DNA of 64,000 nt from Pantoea endophytica (lineage in GTDB: Bacteria; Pseudomonadota; Gammaproteobacteria; Enterobacterales; Enterobacteriaceae), in NCBI RefSeq assembly GCF_002858935.1, contig NZ_PJRT01000009.1:124001-188000 (forward strand), written 5' to 3'. Below are positions 1 to 12,245 of this stretch, piece by piece; position 1 is the stretch's first letter, and each line of letters opens with the position of its first letter. The position numbers and the translations under genes are program-made. The notes beneath the pieces were generated by a model, which had not been told where the DNA came from, ran no database searches, and was given only the letters and a program-made list of their open reading frames with translations.

Positions 1-166
1 CGAAACCTTGCTGTTTCAGGTCAAGCACCGACACATCACGCGTATCGACTGCATGCGCACCAATGCCCATTTCACGCAGTCCGGCCAGCACTGCCGCACC
101 GGACATCAGCGACACATCACGCTCGGCCGAGGTGCCGCCCATCAATACTGCAACCTTCTCAGTCAT
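1..166 (-). CDS. ddlB: D-alanine--D-alanine ligase DdlB, N-terminal fragment (cut by window edge)
   Basis: Only the first 55 residues are present; the rest lies beyond position 1. The product begins [20 protein letters not shown], the typical start of the enteric Ddl family, whose N-terminal lobe begins with this glycine-rich turn. Ddl joins two D-alanines in an ATP-grasp reaction, giving the dipeptide that MurF adds to the peptidoglycan precursor. The ATG (166-164) lies inside the last codons of murC, with an 8-bp overlap, so the gene continues the dcw operon. The neighbourhood supports ddlB rather than ddlA. Confidence 0.93.
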   Translation of the reverse strand, partial: MTEKVAVLMGGTSAERDVSLMSGAAVLAGLREMGIGAHAVDTRDVSVLDLKQQGF

Positions 167-1634
167 GGCGCGCCTCCGACTTAACGGCAGGCTGTAATTC
201 GTTTTCGGCCAGCTTGCGGGCAATCTTGCCGATGTTGCCTGCACCCTGCACGATCACCAGATCGTCGCCCGACAGCAACGGTGCCAGCGCATCTGGCAGC
301 GCGTCATGCTCAGAGACCAGAATCGGATCAACTTTGCCACGGTTACGAATCGCGCGGCACAGCGAGCGGCTATCAGCGCCGGGAATCGCCGCTTCACCCG
401 CCGGATAGACATCCAGCATCAGCAACACATCCACCTGCGACAGCACATTAGCGAAATCATCAAACAGGTCACGCGTACGCGTGTAGCGATGTGGCTGGAA
501 CACCATCACTAGCTTCTTGTCAGGCCAGCCCGCACGTGCGGCTTTGATGGTGACATCCACTTCGGTGGGATGGTGGCCGTAATCGTCGACCAGCATCGCA
601 CTGCCTGGATTACCGTTGACGGCGGCGGTATCGAACTCGCCCAGCACGTCAAAGCGGCGTCCGGTGCCCTGGAAGCTCTCCAGCGCGGCCAGAATCGCGT
701 TATCTTCAATCCCCTCTTCGCTGGCAACAGCTACCGCGGCGGCCGCGTTCAGCGCGTTATGACGGCCCGGCGCATTCAGCGTTACTTTCAGCACCGGCTT
801 ATCCTGACGAATAATGGTGAAGTGGCCTTGTGCGCCACGCTGCTCGTAATTCTCGATACGCACATCTGCGTCATCGCTGAAGCCGTAGGTGGTTACCTGG
901 CGGCCTACGCGCGGGATCAGGTCACGAATCACTGCATCATCCACGCACATCACCGCGCGTCCGTAGAATGGCAGGTTGTGCAGGAAATTAATGAACGTCT
1001 GCTTCAGGTTCTCGAAATCGCCCTGATACGTGTCCATGTGATCCGCTTCGATGTTGGTGACAATTGCCACCATCGGTTGCAGATGCAGGAAGGACGCATC
1101 ACTTTCATCTGCTTCAGCAATCAGATAACGGCTGCTGCCCAGGCGCGCATGCGTGCCTGCGGCTTTAACCAAGCCACCGTTAACGAAGGTGGGATCCAGT
1201 CCGCCTTCCGCGTAAATGCTGGTCACCATCGCGGTGGTGGTGGTTTTACCGTGCGTGCCCGCAACCGCAATGCCATGACGGAAACGCATCAGTTCAGCCA
1301 ACATCTCAGCGCGACGAATCACGGGAATACGCTGCTCACGAGCGGCAACCAGTTCAGGATTATCCTGCGCTACAGCCGTCGACACCACGACAACGCTGGC
1401 ATCGGTGACGTTTTCCGGACGATGGTTGAAATAAATCGTCGCACCCAGCGCAGCCAGATGCTGTGTCACCGCGTTCGGCGCCAAATCAGAACCGCTGATG
1501 TGATAGCCTTCGTTCGCCAACACCTCGGCAATACCGCCCATGCCAGCACCACCGATGCCGACAAAGTGAATGTGCCGGACGCGACGCATCTCGGGCACAA
1601 TAGAACGCAGTTTTGCCAATTGTTGTGTATTCAT
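159..1634 (-). CDS. murC: UDP-N-acetylmuramate--L-alanine ligase MurC
   Basis: Cytoplasmic ATP-dependent ligase that adds L-alanine to UDP-MurNAc, the first step in building the peptidoglycan stem peptide. The 491-residue product has the N-terminal nucleotide-sugar binding glycine motif GIGGAGM (residues 26-32) and the Mur-ligase ATP loop GTHGKT (126-131). I chose ATG at 1634 over an upstream in-frame TTG at 1643 because [11 protein letters not shown] is the family start and gives exactly the E. coli length. A 71-bp gap separates it from murG; its stop overlaps ddlB. Confidence 0.97.
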   Translation of the reverse strand: MNTQQLAKLRSIVPEMRRVRHIHFVGIGGAGMGGIAEVLANEGYHISGSDLAPNAVTQHLAALGATIYFNHRPENVTDASVVVVSTAVAQDNPELVAAREQRIPVIRRAEMLAELMRFRHGIAVAGTHGKTTTTAMVTSIYAEGGLDPTFVNGGLVKAAGTHARLGSSRYLIAEADESDASFLHLQPMVAIVTNIEADHMDTYQGDFENLKQTFINFLHNLPFYGRAVMCVDDAVIRDLIPRVGRQVTTYGFSDDADVRIENYEQRGAQGHFTIIRQDKPVLKVTLNAPGRHNALNAAAAVAVASEEGIEDNAILAALESFQGTGRRFDVLGEFDTAAVNGNPGSAMLVDDYGHHPTEVDVTIKAARAGWPDKKLVMVFQPHRYTRTRDLFDDFANVLSQVDVLLMLDVYPAGEAAIPGADSRSLCRAIRNRGKVDPILVSEHDALPDALAPLLSGDDLVIVQGAGNIGKIARKLAENELQPAVKSEARHD

Positions 1635-1705
1635 CTGTTTCAATTACCTGTTTTTCCCGTTTGTACCTGCTAAAAGGTACGGGCCAAATCAACTGGCCGA
1701 TTAAT

Positions 1706-2764
1706 TTACTTCGCGACGCGCGCCACTTCATTTGCAACCCGCTCGGTTGCATCGGGAATCGCGACCTGACGGGCTTTTTCTGCCATCGCCAACAATGTGG
1801 TGCGATCCCAGTGACGCAGCGTGTCCGCTACCACAGCCGCGGTGAACTGCGGCTGCTCGAAAATTTTGGCTGCGCCCGCTTTTTCCAGCGGCAACGCGTT
1901 CCAGTACTGCTGACGATCTTTGTGCTGAAACGGTACGAAGATTGCCGGTAAACCTGCGGCCGCCACTTCACTTACCGTCAATGCGCCCGAACGGCACACT
2001 ACGACATCGGCCCAGGCGTAAGCTTCGGCCATGTCATCGATAAATTCGGTGACTTTGTGCTGCGGCTGGCCCGCTGCGCGGTAAGCCTGCTGCACGGTTT
2101 CCAGTCCGCCTTTACCGGTTTGATGCCAAACCGTAATGGCATCGCCCAACGCTGCGGCCACTTGCGGCACGGTCTGGTTGAGGATGCGCGCGCCCTGGCT
2201 GCCGCCAACCACCAGCACGCGAATCGGGCCGAAACGTGCACTTAGACGCTCTGCCGGTAACGGCAGCGCTAACACATCGGTACGCACCGGATTGCCAACC
2301 ACTTCAGCATTCGGAAACGCCCCCGGAAACGCCTGCATCACTTTGGTGGCGATCTTAGCCAGCCACTTGTTGGTCAGTCCGGCAATGCCGTTCTGCTCAT
2401 GCAGCACCACTGGAATACCGCAGCTCCACGCCGCTAAGCCGCCAGGGCCCGAAACGTAGCCACCCATTCCCAGCACCACATCCGGCTGCCAGCTCTTCAT
2501 GATGCGACGCGCCTGGCGCCATGCATTGAAGATGCGTACCGGTGCCAGCAACTGCGCTTTTACACCTTTACCGCGTAAGCCGCTGATGCGGATAAAATCA
2601 ATTTCAATGCCGTGTTTCGGCACCAAATCCGCTTCCATTCGGTCAGCGGTTCCCAGCCAGCGCACCTGCCAGCCTTGTTCCATCAGGTGATGGGCAACGG
2701 CCAGACCGGGGAACACATGTCCGCCAGTACCGCCTGCCATGACCATCAACCGTTTGCCACTCAT
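1706..2764 (-). CDS. murG: Lipid II synthase MurG (undecaprenyl-PP-MurNAc-pentapeptide GlcNAc transferase)
   Basis: Membrane-associated GT-B glycosyltransferase that transfers GlcNAc from UDP-GlcNAc to lipid I, forming lipid II on the inner face of the cytoplasmic membrane. The 352-residue protein shows the first glycine-rich loop GGTGGH (residues 11-16) and a second one, GGSQGA, near the start of the C-terminal UDP-GlcNAc domain. It is close to the family's usual length of about 355. The start ATG overlaps the stop of ftsW (ATGA), which implies translational coupling. Confidence 0.97.
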   Translation of the reverse strand: MSGKRLMVMAGGTGGHVFPGLAVAHHLMEQGWQVRWLGTADRMEADLVPKHGIEIDFIRISGLRGKGVKAQLLAPVRIFNAWRQARRIMKSWQPDVVLGMGGYVSGPGGLAAWSCGIPVVLHEQNGIAGLTNKWLAKIATKVMQAFPGAFPNAEVVGNPVRTDVLALPLPAERLSARFGPIRVLVVGGSQGARILNQTVPQVAAALGDAITVWHQTGKGGLETVQQAYRAAGQPQHKVTEFIDDMAEAYAWADVVVCRSGALTVSEVAAAGLPAIFVPFQHKDRQQYWNALPLEKAGAAKIFEQPQFTAAVVADTLRHWDRTTLLAMAEKARQVAIPDATERVANEVARVAK

Positions 2765-3975
2765 CGTGCACCTCGGGTAAACGCCTGCGCTTTTGCCAGA
2801 CGCGTTTCATAATCTATGCGTAATAAAAACACGATGGCGGTCGACATGATGATCAGACTCGAACCACCGTAACTGATCAGCGGCAGCGTCAGACCTTTCG
2901 TCGGCAGCATGCCAGCAGCTGCACCCACGTTAACCAGCGCCTGGAAGCTAAACCACACGCCAATTGAGCAAGCGAGGAAGCCTGAGAAGCGCTGATCGAT
3001 CTCCAGAGCACGGCGACCAATCGACATCGCGCGAAAAGCGACGAAGAATACCATCAACAGCGCTAAAACCACACCGACATAACCCAACTCTTCACCGATG
3101 ATGGAGAAGATGAAGTCAGTATGTGCTTCCGGCAGATATTCCAGTTTCTGCACCGAGTTGCCTAAGCCCTGCCCCCAGAACTCACCGCGCCCAAACGCCA
3201 TCAACGATTGCGTCAGCTGGTAGCCGCTGCCGAAGGGATCTTCCCACGGGTTCCAGAAGGAGGTCACACGGCGCATACGGTACGGTTCGGCAATGATCAG
3301 CAGCACCACGGCGAAAATGCCGGAGCCGATGATCGCCAGGAACTGCCACATTTTCGCCCCGGCGAGGAACAGCATCGCCAGCGTGGTAACAAACAGCACA
3401 ACGACGGTACCGAGATCCGGCTGCGCCAGCAGTAGCACGGCCAGCACCACCATCACGCCCATCGGCTTACAGAAGCCCCAGAAGTTGTTACGCACCTCTT
3501 CGACTTTGCGCACCAGGTAACTGGCGAGATAGCAAAACAGCGTCAACTTCGAAAGCTCGGCTGGCTGAATACGCAGCGGGCCAAGGGCAATCCAGCGCGA
3601 TGCACCATTCACCGAGCTACCGACGACCAGGACGATCAGCAGCATCACCACGGAAACCATCAGCATCACGTTGCTGTAGCGCTGCCAGAAATCCATCGGG
3701 ATGCGCAAGGTCACCAGCGCCATACCAAACGCCAAAGCGATATAGAATGCATCACGCTTGGCAAAGTAGAACGGATCTTCGTTCAGACGTTGACCAACCG
3801 GCATCGACGCCGACGTCACCATCACAAAACCAATCAGCGCCAGCCCAAAGGTCAGCCACAGCAGCGTGCGATCGTACAGCACCACCGGCGCATCATCACT
3901 GTCGCGCGCGCCCATCACCCACTCACGCAGGCGCAACGACAGATAGTTGGCGATACCGGCTCCAGGAATGCGCAT
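2761..3975 (-). CDS. ftsW: Septal peptidoglycan polymerase FtsW (SEDS family)
   Basis: Polytopic inner-membrane protein of the SEDS family. It polymerises lipid II into septal glycan strands together with FtsI (PBP3). The 404-residue product has a short cytoplasmic N-terminus, then about ten hydrophobic segments starting near [17 protein letters not shown]. The C-terminal SYGGSS signature of the family is present. The N-terminus is about ten residues shorter than in E. coli and differs in sequence, while the core is highly conserved. Overlaps of 4 bp with murG and 1 bp with murD keep it in the operon. Confidence 0.96.
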   Translation of the reverse strand: MRIPGAGIANYLSLRLREWVMGARDSDDAPVVLYDRTLLWLTFGLALIGFVMVTSASMPVGQRLNEDPFYFAKRDAFYIALAFGMALVTLRIPMDFWQRYSNVMLMVSVVMLLIVLVVGSSVNGASRWIALGPLRIQPAELSKLTLFCYLASYLVRKVEEVRNNFWGFCKPMGVMVVLAVLLLAQPDLGTVVVLFVTTLAMLFLAGAKMWQFLAIIGSGIFAVVLLIIAEPYRMRRVTSFWNPWEDPFGSGYQLTQSLMAFGRGEFWGQGLGNSVQKLEYLPEAHTDFIFSIIGEELGYVGVVLALLMVFFVAFRAMSIGRRALEIDQRFSGFLACSIGVWFSFQALVNVGAAAGMLPTKGLTLPLISYGGSSLIIMSTAIVFLLRIDYETRLAKAQAFTRGAR

Positions 3976-5291
3976 CAGCTCAACTCCTTCGCCAGTTGCG
4001 CGAACTGATCGCCGCGCTGTTCAAAATTACGGAACTGGTCAAGGCTGGCGCAGGCCGGTGATAACAGCACCATATCGCCGGCTTTAACCTGGGCGGCAAT
4101 CTGCGTCATCGCCTGCTGCATGGTTTCAGTGCGCGTGGCGATCTCCGGACGCAATGCCGCTAACGCATCACCATCTCGACCAAAACAGAACAGCTTCACG
4201 TTGTCGCCCTGCAGATAGCGCGCCAGCGGGCTGAAATCAGCCGACTTGCCGTCGCCGCCCAGCAGCAGCCACAAGGTACCTTTCACCTGCAAGCCATTCA
4301 GCGCCGCTTCGGTGCTGCCAACATTGGTGGCTTTGGAATCGTTAATCCAGCGCACACCGTGGGCTTCATGCACCAGCTGGAAGCGGTGCGCCAGGCCGGT
4401 AAAGGTGGTTAACGCTTTCAGGCTGGAAGCACGCGGGATGTTCACCGCGTCGGCTAATGCCAGCGCTGCCAGCGCGTTGGTGTAATTGTGTTGACCTACC
4501 AGCGTCATCTCATCGGTGTTCAGGACTTTCTCGCCCTTTACCCGCAGCCAGGTGCTGCCCTGCTGCTGATTGAGATGATAATCGCCGAGGTTGATACCGA
4601 AGCTTACGCAGCGCTGATCAACACCGCGCACCGGCATGGTCATGCCATCGTCAGCATTCACTATGCAGATGCTGGCGTTTTCGTAAACGCGCAGCTTGGC
4701 GGCACGATACTGCTGCATGCCGAGCGGGTAGCGATCCATATGATCCTCGGTGAGATTGAGGATCGTCGCCGCCGCCGCCTTCAGGCTGTGGGTGGTTTCC
4801 AGCTGGAAGCTGGAGAGTTCGAGTACATAAAGCTGTGCTGGCGATTTCAACAGCGTCAGCGCCGGCAAACCGATGTTGCCGCCCACGCCCACCTGCCAAC
4901 CTGCAGCACGTGCCATTTCGCCTACCAGCGTCGTCACGGTGCTTTTGCCGTTCGAACCGGTGATTGCCACAATCGGAGCCTGCGCTTCACGGCAGAACAG
5001 CTCAATATCGCCGATGATTTCAATTCCGGCATCGGCGGCTTCGCTTAATGCAGGATGCGCCAGCGCGATCCCGGGGCTGGCGATAATCAGATCGGAGGCC
5101 AGAAGCCAGTCGCTATTTATACCGCCAACATAGCGCTCCACCGAAGCTGGCAGTTTGTCCAGCCCCGGCGGCGAGACACGGGTATCCATCACGCGTGGCG
5201 TTACGCCTTGCGCGAGGAAGAAATCAACACAGGAGAGGCCAGTAATGCCTAATCCAATGATGACGACTTTTCTGCCCCGATAGTCAGCCAT
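3975..5291 (-). CDS. murD: UDP-N-acetylmuramoylalanine--D-glutamate ligase MurD
   Basis: Third Mur-ligase step: ATP-dependent addition of D-glutamate to UDP-MurNAc-L-Ala in the cytoplasm. The 438-residue protein carries a Rossmann-like N-terminal domain (GLGITGLS, residues 13-20), the P-loop TGSNGKS (111-117) and the conserved DSKATN motif of the C-terminal half. Its length equals the E. coli enzyme. The TGA stop shares one base with the ftsW ATG; it is separated from mraY by two bases. Confidence 0.97.
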   Translation of the reverse strand: MADYRGRKVVIIGLGITGLSCVDFFLAQGVTPRVMDTRVSPPGLDKLPASVERYVGGINSDWLLASDLIIASPGIALAHPALSEAADAGIEIIGDIELFCREAQAPIVAITGSNGKSTVTTLVGEMARAAGWQVGVGGNIGLPALTLLKSPAQLYVLELSSFQLETTHSLKAAAATILNLTEDHMDRYPLGMQQYRAAKLRVYENASICIVNADDGMTMPVRGVDQRCVSFGINLGDYHLNQQQGSTWLRVKGEKVLNTDEMTLVGQHNYTNALAALALADAVNIPRASSLKALTTFTGLAHRFQLVHEAHGVRWINDSKATNVGSTEAALNGLQVKGTLWLLLGGDGKSADFSPLARYLQGDNVKLFCFGRDGDALAALRPEIATRTETMQQAMTQIAAQVKAGDMVLLSPACASLDQFRNFEQRGDQFAQLAKELS

Positions 5292-5293
5292 GA

Positions 5294-6376
5294 TTAACGT
5301 ACCTTCAGCGTTGCCAGGCCAATCAGCACCAGCATCAGCGAAATAATCCAGAAGCGCACGATGACGCGCGGCTCCGGCCAGCCTTTCAATTCATAGTGAT
5401 GGTGAATCGGTGCCATGCGGAAAATGCGTTGACCGCGCAGCTTGAACGATCCCACCTGCAGAATCACCGACAGCGTTTCGACCACAAACACGCCGCCCAT
5501 GATTAACAGCAAGAATTCCTGACGCAGCAGCACGGCGATAGTGCCGAGCGCACCACCCAGCGCCAATGAGCCGACATCGCCCATGAACACTTGCGCTGGA
5601 TAGGTGTTGAACCACAAAAATCCGAGTCCGGCTCCGACAATCGCGGTGCAGACAATCACTAATTCGCCCGCGTGCCGTAAATAAGGAATGTGCAAATATT
5701 CGGCAAACTTAACGTTACCGGTCGCCCACGCCACCAGCGCAAAGCCTGCGGCCACGAACACCGTTGGCATAATGGCTAAGCCATCAAGACCATCCGTTAA
5801 GTTAACCGCGTTGCCGGTACCGACAATCACGAAGTAGGCCAGCACCACGTAGAACAGGCCCAGCTGCGGCATCACGTCTTTAAAGAACGGCACCACCAGC
5901 TGCGTTGCAGGCGTATCTTTACCGGCGATAAACAGCGCGAACGCAACCGCCAGCGAAATCACTGACATCCAGAAATATTTCCAGCGCGCGATCAGGCCTT
6001 TGGTGTCTTTGCGCACCACCTTACGATAGTCATCCACAAAGCCGATGATGCCAAAACCGACCAGCACCACCAGTACGCACCAGACATATGGATTAGACGG
6101 ATAGGCCCACATCAGCACCGAAATGGTGATTGAGGTGAGGATCATCACGCCGCCCATGGTTGGCGTGCCGCGTTTGCTGAAGTGTGACTCTGGACCGTCG
6201 TTACGCACCACCTGACCGATCTGCAGCTTCTGCAGCCAGGCAATCAGGCGCGGGCCCATCCACAGAGAAATGAACAAGGCGGTCAGCAGGCTGACAATGG
6301 CGCGAAACGTCAGATACGAGAAGACGTTAAAGCCGGAATAAAATGCGACCAGATGTTCGGCCAGCCAGACTAGCAT
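5294..6376 (-). CDS. mraY: Phospho-N-acetylmuramoyl-pentapeptide-transferase MraY (lipid I synthase)
   Basis: Integral membrane enzyme that transfers phospho-MurNAc-pentapeptide from UDP to undecaprenyl phosphate, giving lipid I. The 360-residue product is the family's normal length. It contains the conserved cytoplasmic loop motifs [14 protein letters not shown] and [10 protein letters not shown], including the aspartates needed for Mg2+ and catalysis, and the histidine-rich APIHHHYE loop. Its start lies 7 bp inside murF. Confidence 0.97.
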   Translation of the reverse strand: MLVWLAEHLVAFYSGFNVFSYLTFRAIVSLLTALFISLWMGPRLIAWLQKLQIGQVVRNDGPESHFSKRGTPTMGGVMILTSITISVLMWAYPSNPYVWCVLVVLVGFGIIGFVDDYRKVVRKDTKGLIARWKYFWMSVISLAVAFALFIAGKDTPATQLVVPFFKDVMPQLGLFYVVLAYFVIVGTGNAVNLTDGLDGLAIMPTVFVAAGFALVAWATGNVKFAEYLHIPYLRHAGELVIVCTAIVGAGLGFLWFNTYPAQVFMGDVGSLALGGALGTIAVLLRQEFLLLIMGGVFVVETLSVILQVGSFKLRGQRIFRMAPIHHHYELKGWPEPRVIVRFWIISLMLVLIGLATLKVR

Positions 6377-7731
6377 GTTCCTTTCTCCTGTAAGCTCTGT
6401 ACTACCTGCTCCATGGCGGCACTACGTGAACCTTTAACCAAAATAGTGATGTCCTGATGTTCGGACAGCAATGTGCGTAAACGTTCAGTTAGCGCGGTTT
6501 TTGTGGCGAAATGCTCGCCTTTACCGCTGTTTTCGCCAATCAGCTGGCTCAGAGTCCCAATGCTCAGCACGCGATCGATACCTGCCGCTTTGGCCGCATC
6601 GCCGACCTGGCGATGACACAGTTCGGCTTCATCACCCAATTCAGCCATATCGCCCACTACCATCACGCGGTAGCCCGGCATATCGCCTAGCACCTGTGCG
6701 GCGGCAGTCATAGAACCGACATTGGCGTTGTAGCTGTCATCCAGCAGCAGTTGATTGGCCGCCAGTCGAATCGGGAACAGTCGACCAGGAACAGCCTGCA
6801 AGGTTTTAAGGCCAGCTTGAATCGCCGACAGCGGCGCATCTACTGACAATGCCAACGCTGCAGCGGCTAACGCATTCGAGATGTTATGACGGCCCGGCAG
6901 CGGCAGCTCCACGGCGATATCACCGCGTGGCGTATGTAGCGTGAACAGCGTGGCATCGGCTCGCAGCACGATTTCGCTGGCGCGGAACTCTGCATCAGCC
7001 ATCGGCCGCGGCGAGAAGCGCCACAAGGTTTTATCTGCAAACTGTGATTGCCAGTTGGCCAGATCGTTGCTGTCAGCGTTGACGATGGCGGTACCGTGTA
7101 CCGGCAAGCCGCCAAAAATTTCGCCTTTGGCTTTCGCCACACCCGCCAGCGAGCCAAAGCCTTCCAGATGGGCAGCAGCAAGGTTATTCACCAGCGCAGT
7201 TTCCGGACGCACCAGATCGGTGGTGTAGGCAATTTCACCCTGATGGTTGGCACCTAACTCGATCACCGCGTAAGCATGCTCTTTGGTGAGACGCAACAGC
7301 GTCATCGGTACACCGAAGTCGTTGTTCAGGTTGCCGGCCGTGTAAAGCGTTTCGCCACACTGACGCAAAATCGCGGCGGTCATCTCTTTGACCGAGGTTT
7401 TGCCGGATGAACCGGTCAGCGCAACCACGCGAGCGTTCGCCTGTTGGCGTACCCACGCGGCGAGTTGCCCAAAAGCAATCCGCGTATCAGCCACAACCAC
7501 CTGCGGTACAGAAACCGGCAGCAGCTTACTGACCAGCAGCGCCTGCGCACCGTTGGCAATGGCATCGTTAGCAAAATCGTGAGCATCAAAACGTTCACCC
7601 ACCAGCGCCACAAACAGGCTGCCGGCGGTGACTTTGCGGGTATCGGTGGTGACATCGGCAAGGGTTAAATCCGCGCCGTGCAGTTGACCGCCGCTGATTT
7701 CGGCCAGCGTATTGAGAGAAACGGGAATCAT
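6370..7731 (-). CDS. murF: UDP-MurNAc-tripeptide--D-alanyl-D-alanine ligase MurF
   Basis: Adds the D-Ala-D-Ala dipeptide made by DdlB to UDP-MurNAc-tripeptide, completing the cytoplasmic pentapeptide precursor. The 453-residue protein has the ATP loop TGSSGKTS (residues 106-113) and the Mur-ligase segment LGANHQGEI, and ends with a [10 protein letters not shown] motif. The start ATG overlaps the murE stop (ATGA). Its 3' end overlaps mraY by 7 bp. Confidence 0.97.
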   Translation of the reverse strand: MIPVSLNTLAEISGGQLHGADLTLADVTTDTRKVTAGSLFVALVGERFDAHDFANDAIANGAQALLVSKLLPVSVPQVVVADTRIAFGQLAAWVRQQANARVVALTGSSGKTSVKEMTAAILRQCGETLYTAGNLNNDFGVPMTLLRLTKEHAYAVIELGANHQGEIAYTTDLVRPETALVNNLAAAHLEGFGSLAGVAKAKGEIFGGLPVHGTAIVNADSNDLANWQSQFADKTLWRFSPRPMADAEFRASEIVLRADATLFTLHTPRGDIAVELPLPGRHNISNALAAAALALSVDAPLSAIQAGLKTLQAVPGRLFPIRLAANQLLLDDSYNANVGSMTAAAQVLGDMPGYRVMVVGDMAELGDEAELCHRQVGDAAKAAGIDRVLSIGTLSQLIGENSGKGEHFATKTALTERLRTLLSEHQDITILVKGSRSAAMEQVVQSLQEKGTC

Positions 7732-9215
7732 GCCATCACCCCCAACAAACGGGCGACGGTGTCGCGATCGGAGTAATCCAAACGGCGGTTGCCAATGATT
7801 TGATAATCTTCGTGGCCTTTTCCGGCCACCAACACGATGTCATCGGCGCCGGCTTGCATCACGGCGTTGGTGACCGCCTGCGCACGACCGGAAACCACGC
7901 GTGCGCGGCCCGGATCGAGCAAGCCGGTGAGAATGTCATTCACAATCGCCATCGGCTCTTCGCTGCGCGGATTATCGTCGGTGATCACGACGATGTCGGA
8001 GAATTGCTCAGCAATCGCGCCCATCAGCGGACGTTTGCCTTTGTCACGATCGCCACCGCAGCCAAACACGCACCACAGCTGGCCTTTACAATGCAGACGC
8101 GCCGCTTCCAGCGCTTTTTCCAGTGCATCAGGCGTGTGAGCGTAATCGACAACCACCGTAGGTTTGTCTGGCGCAGTGAATACTTCCATGCGACCACACA
8201 CCGGCTGCAGCTGCGGTGCAGTGGCAACCAGCGCATCAAGCGGGTAATCCAGCGCCAGCAGCGTACCCAGCGCCAGCAACAGGTTGCTCACGTTAAAAGC
8301 GCCCATCAGGCGGCTATCAAACTCGCCGTTGCCCCAGCTGGAGCTGAACTGAATATGCGCACCGCCGTCGTGATAATCCACCGCCGTAGCTTTCAGCCAG
8401 CGGCCATGACAGCCCGATTGCAGATTGTCTTCCATGGTGACCGCTACCGCATCCGGCAATTTTGCCAGCCAGCGACGTCCCACGTCATCATCAGCATTGA
8501 TGATGGCTTCAGCGACCTGATGCTCAGAGAACAGTAACCATTTAGCGGATTCATAACTCTCCATATCACCGTGATAATCGAGGTGATCGCGGCTCAGGTT
8601 AGTAAATACCGCGGCCGCAAACGGCAAGGCGGCAACGCGATGCTGCACCAAACCGTGTGAGGAGACTTCCATTGCCGTCAGGGTTGCGCCCTGCCCGACT
8701 AAATCATTCAGCACATGCTGCACATCCACCGCAGAACCGGTGGTGTTTTCGGTTGCCACCAGTTGACCGTAAAGGCCATTGCCTACCGTGCCCATCACTG
8801 CGCCGGTTTCACCGAGCAGATTGGCCCACTGCGCCATCAGTTGCGTGGTGGTGGTTTTGCCGTTAGTGCCAGTAACACCAATCAATTTCAGTTTGCTTGC
8901 AGGCTGCTGATAAAAGCGTCCGGCCAGTGCAGAGAGACGCTGCTGCAACTGCGCCAGATAGATAACCGGGACGCCATGCATCTCGCGGATATCTCCATCG
9001 CTGGCTTCGCCTTCGGCTTCGGCAATCACTGCCGCTACGCCTTGTGCAATAGCCTGCGGAATAAAACGACGTCCATCAGCATGATGGCCCGCCACGGCGA
9101 TAAACAGATCGCCAGAAGCCGCCGCGCGGCTATCTAGTGTCATGTCACGGAGTGGACGCGCCGGCGCACCCGGCACCCACGGGGCCAGTAAGTCGCGCAG
9201 GTTACGATCTGTCAC
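7728..9215 (-). CDS. murE: UDP-MurNAc-L-Ala-D-Glu--meso-diaminopimelate ligase MurE
   Basis: Adds meso-diaminopimelate to the growing stem peptide. The P-loop GTNGKTTTT lies at residues 116-124. The DNPR motif, which identifies the meso-DAP (rather than lysine) specific enzymes, is present in the C-terminal domain. The longest open frame starts at a GTG at 9227. I prefer the GTG at 9215 because GAGGA sits six bases before it and it gives 495 residues, the E. coli length. This start lies 14 bp inside ftsI. Confidence 0.95.
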   Translation of the reverse strand: MTDRNLRDLLAPWVPGAPARPLRDMTLDSRAAASGDLFIAVAGHHADGRRFIPQAIAQGVAAVIAEAEGEASDGDIREMHGVPVIYLAQLQQRLSALAGRFYQQPASKLKLIGVTGTNGKTTTTQLMAQWANLLGETGAVMGTVGNGLYGQLVATENTTGSAVDVQHVLNDLVGQGATLTAMEVSSHGLVQHRVAALPFAAAVFTNLSRDHLDYHGDMESYESAKWLLFSEHQVAEAIINADDDVGRRWLAKLPDAVAVTMEDNLQSGCHGRWLKATAVDYHDGGAHIQFSSSWGNGEFDSRLMGAFNVSNLLLALGTLLALDYPLDALVATAPQLQPVCGRMEVFTAPDKPTVVVDYAHTPDALEKALEAARLHCKGQLWCVFGCGGDRDKGKRPLMGAIAEQFSDIVVITDDNPRSEEPMAIVNDILTGLLDPGRARVVSGRAQAVTNAVMQAGADDIVLVAGKGHEDYQIIGNRRLDYSDRDTVARLLGVMA

Positions 9216-10968
9216 TTGATTCCTCACTTCTATTCTTCACCAACTCGTTCTTATCAACTGTTGGCAGCGCATCAGGTTCGATATTCATGGTACGCAATAC
9301 GCCGCCCATGATGGCGCCAAACACCGGTGCTGAAACCGCACCACCATAATATTTACCGGCCTGGGGATCGTTGATCACCACCACCAGCGCAAAACGAGGA
9401 CGGCTGGCAGGCGCAACGCCTGCGGTATAAGCAATGTATTTGTTGACGTAACGTCCATCCGGTCCAACTTTCTTAGCGGTACCGGTTTTGATGGCAATGC
9501 GATAGCCCTTGATGGCGGCTTTAACCCCACCACCGCCAGGCAACGCAACGCTTTCCATCATGTGCATCACCGTTTTCACCAGGTCTTCCTGGAAAACGCG
9601 TTCACCCGCCACTGGCGGGTCAACTTTGGTGATCGACAGCGGGCGATTGATGCCGTAGCTGCCAATGGTTGCGTAGACTCGCGCTAACTGTAACGGCGTT
9701 ACCATTAGCCCGTAGCCGAAAGAGAAGGTGGCCCTCTCTATGTCAGACCACCGTTGTTTTTGAGGGTATAAGCCACTACTTTCCCCGACCAGCCCCAAAT
9801 TGGTCGGTTTACCCAGTCCAAAGCGCGCGTAAGTATCTACAAGTGCTGAGGAGGGCATCGCTAACGCCAAACGTGAAACCCCGACGTTACTCGACTTCTG
9901 TAAAACCCCGGTAAGGGTCAATTCGTTGTAGCGCGCCACGTCTTTGATCTCATGACCATTGACGCGGTACGGCACGGTATTCAGTACGCTGTTCTCTTTC
10001 ACCACACCGCGCTGCAAAGCCGTCATCACCACCATCGGTTTCACGGTGGAACCTGGCTCGAAGATGTCGGTAATAGCGCGATTACGCATCACGTCTTTCG
10101 GCGTGTTGCTGAGATTATTCGGGTTGTAAGCGGGGCTGTTCGCCATCGCCAGCACTTCGCCGGTGTTTACATCCACCAGCACCGCGGTGCCTGATTCGGC
10201 TTTGTTGAACGCCACGGCATTATTCAGTTCGCGGTACACCAGCGCCTGCAGACGTTCATCAATGCTTAGCGTCAGGTTGTGCGCGGCGCGGCTATCTACC
10301 GAGGAGATATCTTCAATGACGCGGCCGTTGCGGTCTTTACGCACCGTACGTTCACCCGGTGCGCCGGTCAGCCATTTATCGAAGCTTTTTTCGATGCCTT
10401 CAATGCCCTGGCCATCAATGTTGGTGAAACCAATCAGGTGCGCGGTCACCTGGCCCGCCGGATAGTAGCGGCGCGACTCTTCACGCAGATAGATGCCCGG
10501 CAGCTTAAGCTTTTTCACATACTCGCCAATCGCTGGATTCACCTGACGCGCCAGATAGACAAAGCGCCCTTTCGGGTTGGCATTGATACGTGCAGCAAGC
10601 TGATCGAGCGGAATCGATAACGCATCCGACAGCGCTTTCCAGCGACTATCCAGCGAGACGCCGCCGTGTTCGGTCAGCTCTTTCGGATCGGCCCAGATCG
10701 CATTCACCGGCACGCTCACCGCCAGCGGACGACCGGCACGATCGCTGATCATACCGCGCGCGGTTGGCACCGATTGCACGCGCAGCGAACGCAAATCGCC
10801 CTCTTTCACCAGCTTGTCAGGGTTGATCACCTGCAGCCACGCTACGCGCGACAGCAGTCCGCCCAGCGCCAGTAAAATGCACCCGCACAGTAACGCAAAG
10901 CGCCAGCTTACAAAGCTGGCCTTATCTTCTTGTTTTTTTAACTTCAGCGTTTTGCCTGCGCCACTCAT
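9202..10968 (-). CDS. ftsI: Peptidoglycan D,D-transpeptidase FtsI (PBP3)
   Basis: Class B penicillin-binding protein that cross-links septal peptidoglycan with FtsW. One N-terminal membrane anchor (about residues 20-40, [16 protein letters not shown]) is followed by the PBP dimerisation domain and the transpeptidase domain. Active-site motifs STVK (catalytic serine near residue 307), SSN and KTGT are visible. I chose ATG at 10968 ([10 protein letters not shown]) over the longer frame because it gives 588 residues, the E. coli length; the upstream extension would run into ftsL. The last 14 bp overlap murE. Confidence 0.96.
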   Translation of the reverse strand: MSGAGKTLKLKKQEDKASFVSWRFALLCGCILLALGGLLSRVAWLQVINPDKLVKEGDLRSLRVQSVPTARGMISDRAGRPLAVSVPVNAIWADPKELTEHGGVSLDSRWKALSDALSIPLDQLAARINANPKGRFVYLARQVNPAIGEYVKKLKLPGIYLREESRRYYPAGQVTAHLIGFTNIDGQGIEGIEKSFDKWLTGAPGERTVRKDRNGRVIEDISSVDSRAAHNLTLSIDERLQALVYRELNNAVAFNKAESGTAVLVDVNTGEVLAMANSPAYNPNNLSNTPKDVMRNRAITDIFEPGSTVKPMVVMTALQRGVVKENSVLNTVPYRVNGHEIKDVARYNELTLTGVLQKSSNVGVSRLALAMPSSALVDTYARFGLGKPTNLGLVGESSGLYPQKQRWSDIERATFSFGYGLMVTPLQLARVYATIGSYGINRPLSITKVDPPVAGERVFQEDLVKTVMHMMESVALPGGGGVKAAIKGYRIAIKTGTAKKVGPDGRYVNKYIAYTAGVAPASRPRFALVVVINDPQAGKYYGGAVSAPVFGAIMGGVLRTMNIEPDALPTVDKNELVKNRSEESSDRS

Positions 10969-10984
10969 TGAGTTCTGCGATTCC

Positions 10985-11305
10985 TTATTTCTGCACCACA
11001 ATATTTTCCTGCGAAGGATCAACATGCTGCATTTGCAGTTTATCGGTTGCTATCCGCTCTACACGGCTGTGATCGCCCAGTGCGTTCTCTTCAAGAATCA
11101 GGTTGCGCCATTCGATATCGAGCGCATCACGCTCCAGCACCAGCTGTTCACGCTGCGCCGTTAACAGGCGCGTCTTATGCGTGGTGGTCACGACCATTAC
11201 CGAGGACACCAACACCGCGATCAACAGCAACAGCGGAATCTTGCCAAATCGCAGCAAGTCCCCACCAATGACACCGGGTAAGCTGTGGCGCTCGTTGCCA
11301 ATCAT
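10985..11305 (-). CDS. ftsL: Cell division protein FtsL
   Basis: Small bitopic divisome protein that forms the FtsQLB complex and helps activate FtsWI. The 106-residue product has a cytoplasmic N-terminus, one membrane segment (about residues 22-40, [18 protein letters not shown]) and a periplasmic coiled coil rich in leucine and charged residues. The C-terminus [15 protein letters not shown] is almost identical to E. coli. The N-terminus is about 15 residues shorter than the 121-residue E. coli protein. Its ATG overlaps the rsmH stop by 4 bp. Confidence 0.95.
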   Translation of the reverse strand: MIGNERHSLPGVIGGDLLRFGKIPLLLLIAVLVSSVMVVTTTHKTRLLTAQREQLVLERDALDIEWRNLILEENALGDHSRVERIATDKLQMQHVDPSQENIVVQK

Positions 11306-12243
11306 GAGGCCGTTCGCTCCGCGATACGCAATACCGAACTGCGCGCACGTGGATTTTCGTTCACTTCGGCTTCGCCAGGAATCAATTTGCCCAGCGTTTT
11401 CAGCTCACGACCGCCTAAGGCTTTAAGCTGCGACTCCGTCATCGGAATGCCTGCTGGTACCTGAGGACCGCGGCTCTGATCGCGCATAAAACGCTTCACT
11501 AAGCGATCTTCCAGTGAGTGGAAGCTGATGATCGACAACCTGCCGCCTGGCGCAAGAACCGACAAGGCCCCTTTCAGCGCGGTATCGATCTCTTCCAGCT
11601 CACTGTTGATCCAGATACGAATCGCCTGGAAAGTACGCGTTGCCGGGTGCTTAAATTTGTCTTTGACGGGCATTGCGGCGGCAATCACCGTCGCCAGCTC
11701 TTTGGTGCGTGTCATCGGCTGGTCGCGGTTACGCTCTACGATGGCGCGCGCAATCCGTTTACCGAAACGCTCTTCACCGTAGGTCTTGATCACGAAAGCG
11801 ATATCCGCCTCCTCTGCGCTCATCAGCCATTCGGCGGCCGATTGCCCGCGTGTTGGATCCATACGCATATCCAGTGGCCCATCACGCATAAAGGAGAAGC
11901 CACGTTCGGCATCATCCAGTTGCGGAGAAGAGACGCCCAGATCGAGCAGAACGCCATCTATCTTGCCGGTCAGCCCGCGCTCTTCAACGTATTCTGCCAA
12001 AGCCGAAAACGGCCCGTGGACGATCGAGAAGCGCGGATCGTTTATCTCAGCGGCTGCGGCTATCGCTTGCGGATCGCGATCAATCGCTATCAGTTGCCCT
12101 TTCTCACCAAGCTGCGAAAGGATTAAGCGCGAGTGACCGCCGCGACCAAAAGTGCCATCAATATAAATGCCGTCTTCCCTGATATTGAGGCCGTTTACCG
12201 CCTCATCCAGCAGCACTGTGGTGTGTTTGAAATTTTCCTGCAT
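11302..12243 (-). CDS. rsmH: 16S rRNA (cytosine-1402 N4)-methyltransferase RsmH
   Basis: SAM-dependent methyltransferase that modifies C1402 in the decoding centre of 16S rRNA (formerly MraW). The 313-residue protein contains the SAM-binding motif GTFGRGGH near residue 31, the [12 protein letters not shown] segment and the ISFHSLEDR signature. It is full length. It sits between mraZ (2-bp gap) and ftsL (4-bp overlap), the standard position in the dcw cluster. Confidence 0.97.
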   Translation of the reverse strand: MQENFKHTTVLLDEAVNGLNIREDGIYIDGTFGRGGHSRLILSQLGEKGQLIAIDRDPQAIAAAAEINDPRFSIVHGPFSALAEYVEERGLTGKIDGVLLDLGVSSPQLDDAERGFSFMRDGPLDMRMDPTRGQSAAEWLMSAEEADIAFVIKTYGEERFGKRIARAIVERNRDQPMTRTKELATVIAAAMPVKDKFKHPATRTFQAIRIWINSELEEIDTALKGALSVLAPGGRLSIISFHSLEDRLVKRFMRDQSRGPQVPAGIPMTESQLKALGGRELKTLGKLIPGEAEVNENPRARSSVLRIAERTAS

Positions 12244-12245
12244 AG

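Noticed and set aside
570..1673. Long open frame antisense to murC (367 codons)
   Set aside because: Shadow of murC codon bias on the opposite strand; no start site, no domain and no conservation argument.
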